A stretch of DNA of 64,000 nucleotides from Taudactylus pleione. Its lineage: Eukaryota; Chordata; Amphibia; Anura; Myobatrachidae. The stretch covers positions 1,303,001 through 1,367,000 of the forward strand of contig JAUIMM010001591.1 of assembly GCA_031769625.1 (NCBI GenBank), read 5' to 3'. Each line of letters begins with the position of its first letter. The stretch's first letter is position 1. Shown here one piece after another: positions 49,913-61,900 of this stretch. Both the position numbers and the translations under genes were made by a program. The notes beneath the pieces are model-generated. The model was not told the DNA's origin. It made no database searches and saw only the letters and a program-made list of their open reading frames with translations.

Positions 49913-50394
49913 ATGAACTGTATACTACCAGCAATAATGTTGAGTGGATTTTCCTAGGGAGAGTCCTAATGGAGGCACACTGATGGAAAATGAGGCACGG
50001 GACGATGAGGCACAGTAAGATGTTTATACATACTTGTTTACTTTTGAAAAAGCATGTCAGGGAGAGTGTGAGAGCAGCACCTATGAGCATGGCGGTAAGG
50101 TGGGCGTGTATTGCTGCATCTGAGGGGCGTGTCATACATGTGATAGGCGTGTACTGCTACATCTGGGGGGCGTGTCATACATGTGATAGGCGTGTACTGC
50201 TACATCTGGGGGGCGTGTTATACATGTGATAGGCGTGTACTGCTACATCTGGGGGACATGTCATACATGTGATAGGCAAGTACTGCTACATCTGAGGGAC
50301 GTGTCATAATACTGACTTACATCCACATGTAAATGAGCCCCAAAGCAGTCAGTAAGATCTATTTGTTGAAGAAGACACAATGATACTTTATAGA
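49913..50394. other. Spacer containing a small 43-bp repeat, no gene
   Basis: Single-copy sequence surrounding the five-unit array at 50101-50310. No coding or RNA feature is recognised. Confidence 0.5.
50101..50310. repeat. 43-bp minisatellite, about 5 units
   Basis: The unit contains GGCGTGTACTGCTACATCTG followed by GGGGGCGTGTCATACATGTG and ATA. Later units carry GGGACATG or GAGGGACG in place of GGGGGCG. Confidence 0.92.
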
Positions 50395-50535
50395 AAATAC
50401 ATGTAGCCATAGGGATCATTGTGCCTTATACCCAATGCAGGGAAATGATACTAATACATGTAACAATAGGGATCAATGTGCCTTATACCCAATGCAGGGA
50501 AATTATACTAATACATGTAACCATAGGGATCATTG
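50395..50535. repeat. 57-bp minisatellite, left part (about 2.4 units)
   Basis: The unit contains CCATAGGGATCATTGTGCCT, then TATACCCAATGCAGGGAAAT, then GATACTAATACATGTAA. The array is cut at GGGATCATTG by the MITE at 50536 and resumes at 51133. Confidence 0.95.
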
Positions 50536-51132
50536 GCCCTCATTCAGAGCCACTCGCTAGCAGCAGTACGCTCCTTCCGAGCAATGTTCGCACATCTGCG
50601 CATGTGTACGGTTTTTAGTACGCATGCGCGAACCAGTCAGTGCGGCCGAAAATCGTTTGTACGCAATATAGCGAGTGCCTGCTCTTTTGAGTGACAGAAT
50701 GAGGCGTATGTGGGTGGTAACAGGGGAAGGTGCTTGAAAACGGGGAGTGGAGATCAGAACGCAGGCGTGCTTAAAGGTCAAAACGGGTGTTTTATGGGTG
50801 TGCATAATTAATACAGCAGCGTCATTGCCCACGTCATTTGTTTTTTTTTAACTCAGAACTGCTCGCAAAATAGCGGTTGAAAAAACCAACCACAAGAATA
50901 GCGAGCAGTTCATACGCTGTACGATGTACTCGATTAATCTAATAAATAGCGGACATGACGTATGGTGCGAGCGGCAAGGGGGCGTTTATAAGAAATAAAA
51001 GAGCGTATGTTTTGCTCGCTCGTTCAGACTTAGAGGTGTCAACAGACTGCAATGTGCGAACGGATCATTTGAATAGCCACCCCTTGTTTTGGAACGAACG
51101 AACGCAAATAGCGAACGGCTCTGAATGAGGGC
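50536..51132. mobile_element. 597-bp MITE inserted in the 57-bp array
   Basis: The ends are perfect inverted repeats: GCCCTCATTCAGAGCC on the left and GGCTCTGAATGAGGGC on the right. CATTG occurs on both sides (50531-50535 and 51133-51137). Removing the element and one CATTG restores a normal array unit, so the empty site is visible in neighbouring units. Because the junction bases are shared, the duplication can be read as 3 bp (ATT) to 5 bp (CATTG). The interior has many GCTCGC and AGCGAG motifs in both orientations and no coding frame. It is a non-autonomous DNA transposon; the superfamily is not certain. Confidence 0.88.
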
Positions 51133-51803
51133 CATTGTGCCTTATACCCAATGCAGGGAAATTATACTAATACATGTAACCATAGGGATCATTGTGCCTT
51201 ATACCCAATGCAGGGAAATGATACTAATACATGTAGCTATACGGATTATTGTGCCTTATACCCAATGCAGGGACATGATACTAATACATGTAGCCATAGG
51301 GATCATTGTGCCTTATACCCAATGCAGGGAAATTATACTAATACATGTAGCCATAGGGATCATTGTGCCTTATACCCAATGCAGGGAAATGATACTAATA
51401 CATGTAACCATAGGGGTCATTGTGCCTTATACCCAATGCAGGGAAATGATACTAATACATGTAACCATAGGGATCATTGTGCCTTATACCCAATGCACGG
51501 AAATGATACTAATACATGTAACCATAGGGATCATTGTGCCTTATACCCAATGCAGGGAAATTATACTAATACATGTAACCATAGGGATCATTGTTCCTTA
51601 TACCCAATGCAGGGAAATGATACTAATACATGTAGCCATAGGGATCATTGTGCTTTATACCCAATGCAGGGAAATAATACTAATACATGTAGCCATAGGG
51701 ATCATTGTGCCTTATACCCAATGCAAGGTTATTATACTAATACATGTAACCATAGGGATCATTGTGCCTTATACCCAATGCAGGGAAATTATACTAATTA
51801 TCC
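51133..51803. repeat. 57-bp minisatellite, right part (about 12 units)
   Basis: Continuation of the array cut at 50535. Units vary at GAAATTATACT versus GAAATGATACT and at GTAACCAT versus GTAGCCAT. The two open + frames (up to 266 codons) are repeat artefacts. Confidence 0.95.
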
Positions 51804-51825
51804 CATTTTAATGTATATAACTCTG

Positions 51826-51828
<3 letters not shown>

Positions 51829-51859
<31 letters not shown>
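51829..51859. repeat. TA microsatellite
   Basis: About 15 TA dinucleotides in a row, shortly after the 57-bp array ends. Confidence 0.9.
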
Positions 51860-51861
<2 letters not shown>

Positions 51862-52625
51862 AGCTACATAATGGGGGTAAGGTGCAATCAGGTGCAATCA
51901 GGGAGATTATTAGACTCCTCAGGGAGACAGAGAGATTGCTGCTATATCTGACCATGAATGAGGGAGAGTCGGCATGTACTGTACTGTACGTGTTTATAGC
52001 TCCCCCAAGATACAGTCGTTAGAAGACATTTTCGGGCGGTTTATTTATTTCCCTGTCTCCAGGGAAAAGGTGACCGGCTGTACCTTGGCCTATACACAGC
52101 GGCTTTGGGGGAAATAACCAGCACATGACGCCGATCAGGGAAGAGGTTATAAGAGATTAGTATCAGTCATCGAGCTTCAAATCTGACTTCTTACAATGAA
52201 ATCATTTGTCGGCTTAGAATCAGTGGATTTGTCTGTGAGACCAGACAGAGAATGCAGCTAAATCCAATTAACTAGCAAACTGGTGCTAGCAGATTATTAT
52301 ATCCCCGAGAGACATCTCCTGACCTACAAGAGACAGAACCTCTCAGAGCCGGGTGTCATCATTCAAATTTAAACTGTAGGCGCCCTAACACAGACATATG
52401 TGGTGCTAGCAAACAGCCAATGTGACAGCCATACAATACAGAGAGCATCTTTGTGCCCGCCATACAGCACAAACAGCATCCCAGTCACGGGCATAGCTGT
52501 AATAGGTGTGGAGAGTGCGGCAGCTTCGGGGCCCAACCCTCTCCCTGCACTGAGTGACACGGCCATCTCCCGGGCCCAGGTTTATGTGCTGCTGCAGGTC
52601 ATCTGGGCCCAGAGCTGATCCTACC
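51860..52625. other. Unique region, no gene recognised
   Basis: About 770 bases without tandem structure apart from a short GGTGCAATCA doubling at 51881-51900. Short frames of 65-72 codons on both strands near 52370-52620 overlap each other and show no recognisable domain. A diverged transposon fragment around 52480-52610 is possible, but I cannot name it. Confidence 0.5.
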
Positions 52626-55596
52626 TTATAGCCGCTGCCTGCATGTAATGTGATGTCACAGCCCTATATACAGGATACTCAGCTACTGGCAGCCATATTG
52701 TGGCTATAGCCATCTCTAGCTGCTGCCTGCATGTAATATGATGTCACAGTGCAGGTCACAGCCCTATATAAAGGATACCCAGCTACTGGCAGCCATATTG
52801 TGGCTATAGCCATCTCTAGCTGCTGCCTGCATGTAATGTGATGTCACAGTGCAGGTCACAGCCCTATATAAAGGATACCCAGCTACTGGCAGCCATATTG
52901 TGGCTATAACCATCTCTAGCTGCTGCCTGCATGTAATGTGATGTCACAGTGCAGGGCACAGCCCTATATAAAGGATGCCCAGCTACTGGCAGCCATATTG
53001 TGACTATAGCCATCTCTAGCTGCTGCCTGCATGTAATGTGATGTCACAGTGCAGGTCACAGCCCTATATACAGGATGCCCAGCTACTGGCAGCCATATTG
53101 TGGCTATAGCCATCTCTAGCTGCTGCCTGCATGTAATGTGATGTCACAGTGCAGGTCACAGCCCTATATACAGGATACCCAGCTACTGGCAGCCATATTG
53201 TGGCTATAGCCATCTCTAGCTGCTGCCTGCATGTAATGTGATGTCACAGTGCAGGTCACAGCCCTATATACAGGATACCCAGCTACTGGCAGCCATATTG
53301 TGGCTATAGCCATCTCTAGCTGCTGCCTGCATGTAATGTGATGTCACAGTGCAGGTCACAGTCCTATATAGAGGATGCCCAGCTACTGGCAGCCATATTG
53401 TGTCTATAGCCATCTCTAGCTGCTGCCTGCATGTAATGTGATGTCACAGTGCAGGTCACAACCCTATATACAGGATACCCAGCTACTGGCAGCCATATTG
53501 TAGCTATAACCATCTCTAGCTGCTGCCTGCATGTAATGTGATGTCACAGTGCAGGTCACAGCCCTATATACAGGATGCCCAGCTACTGGCAGCCATATTG
53601 TGGCTATAACCATCTCTAGCTGCTGCCTGCATGTAATGTGATGTCACAGTGCAGGTCACAGCCCTATATACAGGATACCCAGCTACTGGCAGCCATATTG
53701 TGACTATAGCCATCTCTAGCTGCTGCCTGCATGTAATGTGATGTCACAGTGCAGGTCACAGCCCTATATACAGGATACCCAGCTACTGGCAGCCATATTG
53801 TGACTATAACCATCTCTAGCTGCTGCCTGCATGTAATGTGATGTCACAGTGCAGGTCACAGCCCTATATACAGGATACCCAGCTACTGGCAGCCATATTG
53901 TGACTATAGCCATCTCTAGCTGCTGCCTGCATGTAATGTGATGTCACAGTGCAGGTCACAGCCCTATATACAGGATACCCAGCTACTGGCAGCCATATTG
54001 TGACTATAGCCATCTCTAGCTGCTGCCTGCATGTAATGTGATGTCACAGTGCAGGTCACAGCCCTATATACAGGATGCCCAGCTACTGGCAGCCATATTG
54101 TGGCTATAGCCATCTCTAGCTGCTGCCTGCATGTAATGTGATGTCACAGTGCAGGTCACAGCCCTATATACAGGATACCCAGCTACTGGCAGCCATATTG
54201 TGACTATAGCCATCTCTAGCTGCTGCCTGCATGTAATGTGATGTCACAGTGCAGGTCACAGCCCTATATACAGGATGCCCAGCTACTGGCAGCCATATTG
54301 TGGCTATAACCATCTCTAGCTGCTGCCTGCATGTAATGTGATGTCACAGTGCAGGTCACAGCCCTATATACAGGATACCCAGCTACTGGCAGCCATATTG
54401 TGACTATAGCCATCTCTAGCTGCTGCCTGCATGTAATGTGATGTCACAGTGCAGGTCACAGCCCTATATACAGGATACCCAGCTACTGGCAGCCATATTG
54501 TGACTATAACCATCTCTAGCTGCTGCCTGCATGTAATGTGATGTCACAGTGCAGGTCACAGCCCTATATACAGGATACCCAGCTACTGGCAGCCATATTG
54601 TGACTATAGCCATCTCTAGCTGCTGCCTGCATGTAATGTGATGTCACAGTGCAGGTCACAGCCCTATATACAGGATACCCAGCTACTGGCAGCCATATTG
54701 TGGCTATAGCCATCTCTAGCTGCTGCCTGCATGTAATGTGATGTCACAGTGCAGGTCACAGTCCTATATAGAGGATGCCCAGCTACTGGCAGCCATATTG
54801 TGACTATAGCCATCTCTAGCTGCTGCCTGCATGTAATGTGATGTCACAGTGCAGGTCACAGCCCTATATACAGGATACCCAGCTACTGGCAGCCATATTG
54901 TGACTATAGCCATCTCTAGCTGCTGCCTGCATGTAATGTGATGTCACAGTGCAGGTCACAGCCCTATATACAGGATACCCAGCTACTGGCAGCCATATTG
55001 TGGCTATAGCCATCTCTAGCTGCTGCCTGCATGTAATGTGATGTCACAGTGCAGGTCACAGTCCTATATAGAGGATGCCCAGCTACTGGCAGCCATATTG
55101 TGTCTATAGCCATCTCTAGCTGCTGCCTGCATGTAATGTGATGTCACAGTGCAGGTCACAACCCTATATACAGGATACCCAGCTACTGGCAGCCATATTG
55201 TGACTATAGCCATCTCTAGCTGCTGCCTGCATGTAATGTGATGTCACAGTGCAGGGCACAGCCCTATATACAGGATACCCAGCTACTGGCAGCCATATTG
55301 TGGCTATAGCCATCTCTAGCTGCTGCCTGCATGTAATGTGATGTCACAGTGCAGGTCACAGTCCTATATAGAGGATACCCAGCTACTGGCAGCCATATTG
55401 TGGCTATAGCCATCTCTAGCTGCTGCCTGCATGTAATGTGATGTCACAGTGCAGGGCACAGCCCTATATACAGGATACCCAGCTACTGGCAGCCATATTG
55501 TGGCTATAGCCATCTCTAGCTGCTGCCTGCATGTAATGTGATGTCACAGTGCCAGTCACAGCCCTATATACAGGATACTGGCAGCCATATTGTGGT
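52626..55596. repeat. 100-bp satellite, about 30 units of near-constant length
   Basis: The unit contains TGCTGCCTGCATGTAATGTG, then ATGTCACAGTGCAGGTCACA, then GCCCTATATACAGGATACCC, then AGCTACTGGCAGCCATATTG, then TGGCTATAGCCATCTCTAGC. The period stays at exactly 100 bp from 52721 almost to the end. The first unit lacks the 12 bp GTGCAGGTCACA and is 88 bp, so the standard unit probably arose by an internal imperfect duplication. The last unit is truncated. Three sites (GATACCC/GATGCCC, TGGCTATA/TGACTATA, ATAGCC/ATAACC) define unit types that recur in runs. Each unit holds a CRE-like TGATGTCA and a CTATATA. Confidence 0.97.
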
Positions 55597-55930
55597 GACA
55601 TTTTGCCCTACAGTGATACTCTCTGAGTAGTTCCTGCTTTATTTAGGTCACTTTGGATAATGACTGCTGATATGAACTTTGGATTACATCTTCCAATAAG
55701 GTCCTGTACAGCACCACCTCTGTAGAAAAATAATCTGAATAACATCTCCAGGTAAGGACCATATAACACATTTTGGCCTCTCACCCTTACGCCTTCACAC
55801 ATATCCCTACATTTTATCTTCAGGTTTAGAAACCATAGATAAAGCAAATTATTCATCTAATATGACGCTGCATGAGATGGGTAACACACTTGTCCAATCC
55901 TCTGAGGATCCAGCTCCAAACTAGACTGTT
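55597..55930. other. Unique spacer, no gene seen
   Basis: About 330 bases between the 100-bp array and the truncated Harbinger-like end. An 82-codon frame on the complementary strand shows no recognisable domain. Confidence 0.5.
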
Positions 55931-55989
55931 AAGGTGCATACACACGGTCAGATTGCATACCGACTCCGAATCATAGCCTTCTTATATTA
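55931..55989. mobile_element. Truncated Harbinger-like MITE end
   Basis: TTA (55930-55932 region) followed by AGGTGCATACACACGGTCAG resembles the terminal repeat of the element at 9004 (AGGTGCGTACACACACAACG). The first 14-15 bases match with one change. Only this end is present, because the 34-bp array begins about 60 bp later and no matching right end is seen before the window ends. Confidence 0.6.
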
Positions 55990-58900
55990 TCACCGTACAT
56001 TTATACCCCTTACTGTATGTCAATCACCGTACATTTATACCCCTTACTGTATACTAATCACTATTCATTTATACCCTTTACTATATGTCAGTCACCGTAC
56101 ATTTATACCCCTTACTGTATGTCAGTCACCGTACATTTATACCCCTTACTGTATGTCAGTCACCGTACATTTATACCCCTTACTATATGTCAGTCACCGT
56201 ACATTTATACCCCTTACTGTATACTAATCACTATTCATTTATACCCTTTACTATATGTCAGTCACCGTACATTTATACCCCTTACTGTATGCCAATCACC
56301 GTACATTTATACCCCTTACTGTATGCTAATCACTATTCATTTATACCCCTTACTGTACGCTAATCACCCTACATTTATACCCCTTACTGTACGCTAATCA
56401 CCCTACATTTATACCCCTTACTGTATGCCAATCACCGTACATTTATACCCCTTACTGTATGTCAGTCACCGTACATTTATACCCCTTACTGTATGCCAAT
56501 CACCCTACATTTATACCCCTTACTGTATGTCAGTCACCAGACATTTATACCCCTTACTGTATGTCAGTCACCGTACATTTATACCCCTTACTATATGTCA
56601 GTCACCGTACATTTATACCCCTTACTGTATGCCAATCACCGTACATTTATACCCCTTACTGTATGCCAATCACCCTACATTTATACCCCTTACTGTATGC
56701 CAATCACCCTACATTTATACCCCTTACTGTATGCCAATCACTGAACATTTATACCCCTTACTGTATGCCAATCACCCTACATTTATACCCCTTACTGTAT
56801 GTCAGTCACCGTACATTTATACCCCTTACTATATGTCAGTCACCGTACATTTATACCCCTTACTGTATGTCAGTCACCGTACATTTATACCCCTTACTGT
56901 ATGTCAGTCACCGTACATTTATACCCCTTACTGTATGTCAGTCACCGTACATTTATACCCCTTACTGTATGTCAGTCACCGTACATTTATACCCCTTACT
57001 GTATGCCAATCACCCTACATTTATACCCCTTACTGTATGTCAGTCACCGTACATTTATACCCCTTACTATATGTCAGTCACCGTACATTTATACCCCTTA
57101 CTGTATGTCAGTCACCGTACATTTATACCCCTTACTGTATGTCAGTCACCGTACATTTATACCCCTTACTATATGTCAGTCACCGTACATTTATACCCCT
57201 TACTGTATGCCAATCACCGTACATTTATACCCCTTACTGTATGCCAATCACCCTACATTTATACCCCTTACTGTATGCCAATCACCGTACATTTATACCC
57301 CTTACTGTATGCTAATCACCGTACATTTATACCCCTTACTATATGTCAGTCACCGTACATTTATACCCCTTACTGTATGCCAATCACCGTACATTTATAC
57401 CCCTTACTGTATGCCAATCACCCTACATTTATACCCCTTACTGTATGCCAATCACCCTACATTTATACCCCTTACTGTATGCTAATCACCGTACATTTAT
57501 ACCCCTTACTATATGTCAGTCACCGTACATTTATACCCCTTACTGTATGCCAATCACCGTACATTTATACCCCTTACTGTATGCCAATCACCCTACATTT
57601 ATACCCCTTACTGTATGCCAATCACCGTACATTTATACCCCTTACTGTATGCTAATCACCGTACATTTATACCCCTTACTATATGTCAGTCACCGTACAT
57701 TTATACCCCTTACTGTATGTCAATCACCGTACATTTATACCCCTTACTGTATACTAATCACTATTCATTTATACCCTTTACTATATGTCAGTCACCGTAC
57801 ATTTATACCCCTTACTGTATGTCAGTCACCGTACATTTATACCCCTTACTGTATGTCAGTCACCGTACATTTATACCCCTTACTATATGTCAGTCACCGT
57901 ACATTTATACCCCTTACTGTATGTCAGTCACCGTACATTTATACCCCTTACTGTATGTCAGTCACCGTACATTTATACCCCTTACTGTATGCCAATCACC
58001 GTACATTTATACCCCTTACTGTATGCTAATCACTATTCATTTATACCCCTTACTGTACGCTAATCACCCTACATTTATACCCCTTACTGTACGCTAATCA
58101 CCCTACATTTATACCCCTTACTGTATGCCAATCACCGTACATTTATACCCCTTACTGTATGTCAGTCACCGTACATTTATACCCCTTACTGTATGCCAAT
58201 CACCCTACATTATACCCCTTACTGTATGTCAGTCACCAGACATTTATACCCCTTACTGTATGTCAGTCACCGTACATTTATACCCCTTACTATATGTCAG
58301 TCACCGTACATTTATACCCCTTACTGTATGCCAATCACCGTACATTTATACCCCTTACTGTATGCCAATCACCCTACATTTATACCCCTTACTGTATGCC
58401 AATCACCCTACATTTATACCCCTTACTGTATGCTAATCACCGTACATTTATACCCCTTACTATATGTCAGTCACCGTACATTTATACCCCTTACTGTATG
58501 CCAATCACCGTACATTTATACCCCTTACTGTATGCCAATCACCCTACATTTATACCCCTTACTGTATGTCAGTCACCGTACATTTATACCCCTTACTATA
58601 TGTCAGTCACCGTACATTTATACCCCTTACTGTATGTCAGTCACCGTACATTTATACCCCTTACTGTATGTCAGTCACCGTACATTTATACCCCTTACTG
58701 TATGTCAGTCACCGTACATTTATACCCCTTACTGTATGTCAGTCACCGTACATTTATACCCCTTACTGTATGCCAATCACCCTACATTTATACCCCTTAC
58801 TGTATGTCAGTCACCGTACATTTATACCCCTTACTATATGTCAGTCACCGTACATTTATACCCCTTACTGTATGTCAGTCACCGTACATTTATACCCCTT

Positions 58901-61900
58901 ACTGTATGTCAGTCACCGTACATTTATACCCCTTACTATATGTCAGTCACCGTACATTTATACCCCTTACTGTATGCCAGTCACCGTACATTTATACCCC
59001 TTACTGTATGCCAATCACCCTACATTTATACCCCTTACTGTATGCCAATCACCGTACATTTATACCCCTTACTGTATGCTAATCACCGTACATTTATACC
59101 CCTTACTATATGTCAGTCACCGTACATTTATACCCCTTACTGTATGCCAATCACCGTACATTTATACCCCTTACTGTATGCCAATCACCCTACATTTATA
59201 CCCCTTACTGTATGCCAATCACCCTACATTTATACCCCTTACTGTATGCTAATCACCGTACATTTATACCCCTTACTATATGTCAGTCACCGTACATTTA
59301 TACCCCTTACTGTATGCCAATCACCGTACATTTATACCCCTTACTGTATGCCAATCACCCTACATTTATACCGCTTACTGTATGCCAATCACTGTACATT
59401 TATACCCCTTACTGTATGCTAATCACCGTACATTTATACCCCTTACTATATGTCAGTCACCGTACATTTATACCCCTTACTGTATGCCAATCACCGTACA
59501 TTTATACCCCTTACTGTATGCCAATCACCCTACATTTATACCCCTTACTGTATGCCAATCACCCTACATTTATACCCCTTACTGTATGCTAATCACCGTA
59601 CATTTATACCCCTTACTATATGTCAGTCACCGTACATTTATACCCCTTACTGTATGCCAATCACCGTACATTTATACCCCTTACTGTATGCCAATCACCC
59701 TACATTTATACCCCTTACTGTATGCCAATCACCGTACATTTATACCCCTTACTATATGCCAATCACCATACATTTATACCCCTTACTGTATGCCAATCAC
59801 CGTACATTTATACCCCTTACTGTATGCCAATCACCGTACATTTATACCCCTTACTGTATGCCAATCACTGTACATTTATACCCCTTACTGTATGCCAATC
59901 ACTGTACATTTATACCCCTTACTGTGTGGCAATCACTGTACATTTATACCCCTTACTGTATACTAATCACCGTACATTTATACCCCTTACTGTATACTAA
60001 TCACCGTACATTTATACCCCTTACTGTATGCTAATCACCGTACATTTATACCCCTTACTGTATGCCAATCACCGTACATTTATACCCCTTACTGTATGCT
60101 AATCACTATTCATTAATACCCCTTACTGTATGCTAATCACTATTCATTAATACCCCTTACTGTATGCTAATCACAGTACATTTATACCCCTTACTGTATG
60201 CTAATCACCGTACATTTATACCCCTTACTGTATGCCAATCACCGTACATTTATACCCCTTACTGTATGCTAATCACTATTCATTAATACCCCTTACTGTA
60301 TGCTAATCACTATTCATTAATACCCCTTACTGTATGCTAATCACCGTACATTTATACCCCTTACTGTATGCCAATCACTATTCATTAATACCCCTTACTG
60401 TATGCTAATCACAGTACATTTATACCCCTTACTGTATGCTAATCACCGTACATTTATACCCCTTACTGTATGCCAATCACCGTACATTTATACCCCTTAC
60501 TGTATGCTAATCACTATTCATTAATACCCCTTACTGTATGCTAATCACTATTCATTAATACCCCTTACTGTATGCTAATCACCGTACATTTATACCCCTT
60601 ACTGTATGCTAATCACTATTCATTAATACCCCTTACTGTATGCTAATCACCGTACATTTATACCCCTTACTGTATGCCAATCACCGTACATTTATACCCC
60701 TTACTGTATGCTAATCACTATTCATTAATACCCCTTACTGTATGCTAATCACAGTACATTTATACCCCTTACTGTATGCTAATCACCGTACATTTATACC
60801 CCTTACTGTATGCCAATCACCGTACATTTATACCCCTTACTGTATGCTAATCACTATTCATTAATACCCCTTACTATATGCTAATCACAGTACATTTATA
60901 CCCCTTACTGCATGCTAATCACTGTACATTTATACCCCTTACTGTATGCTAATCACCCTACATTTATACCCCTTACTGTATGCTAATCACCATACATTTA
61001 TACCCCTTACTGTATGCCAATCACTGTACATTTATACCCCTTACTGTATGCCAATCACTATTCATTTATACCCCTTACTGTATGCTAATCACCATACATT
61101 TATACCCCTTACTGTATGCCAATCACCGTACATTTATACCCCTTACTGTATGCCAATCACCGTACATTTATACCCCTTACTGTATGCCAATCACTGTACA
61201 TTTATACCCCTTACTGTATGCTAATCACTATTCATTTATACCCCTTACTGTATGCTAATCACTATTCATTTATACCGCTTACTGTAGGCCAATCACCGTA
61301 CATTTATACCCCTTACTGTATGCTAATCACCCTACATTTATACCCCTTACTGTATGCCAATCACCGTACATTTATACCGCTTACTGTATGCCAATCGCCG
61401 TACATTTATACCGCTTACTGTATGCCAATCGCCGTACAATAAATACCCCTTACTGTATGCTAATCACCGTACATTTATACCCCTTACTGTATGCCAATCA
61501 CCGTACATTTACACCCCTTACTGTATGCCAATCACAGTACATTTACACCCCTTACTGTATGCCAATCACCGTACATTTATACCCCTTACTGTATGCCAAT
61601 CACCGTACATTTATTTTATACCCCTTACTGTATGCCCCTTACTATATGCCAATCACAGTACATTTATACCCCTTACTGTATGCCAATCACCGTACATTTA
61701 TACCCCTTACTGTATGCTAATCACCGTACATTTATACCCCTTACTGTATGCCAATCACCGTACATTTATACCCCTTACTGTATGCTAATCACCCTACATT
61801 TATACCCCTTACTGTATGCCACTCACCCTACATTTATACCCCTTACTGTATGCCACTCACCCTACATTTATACCCCTTACTGTATGCCACTCACCCTACA

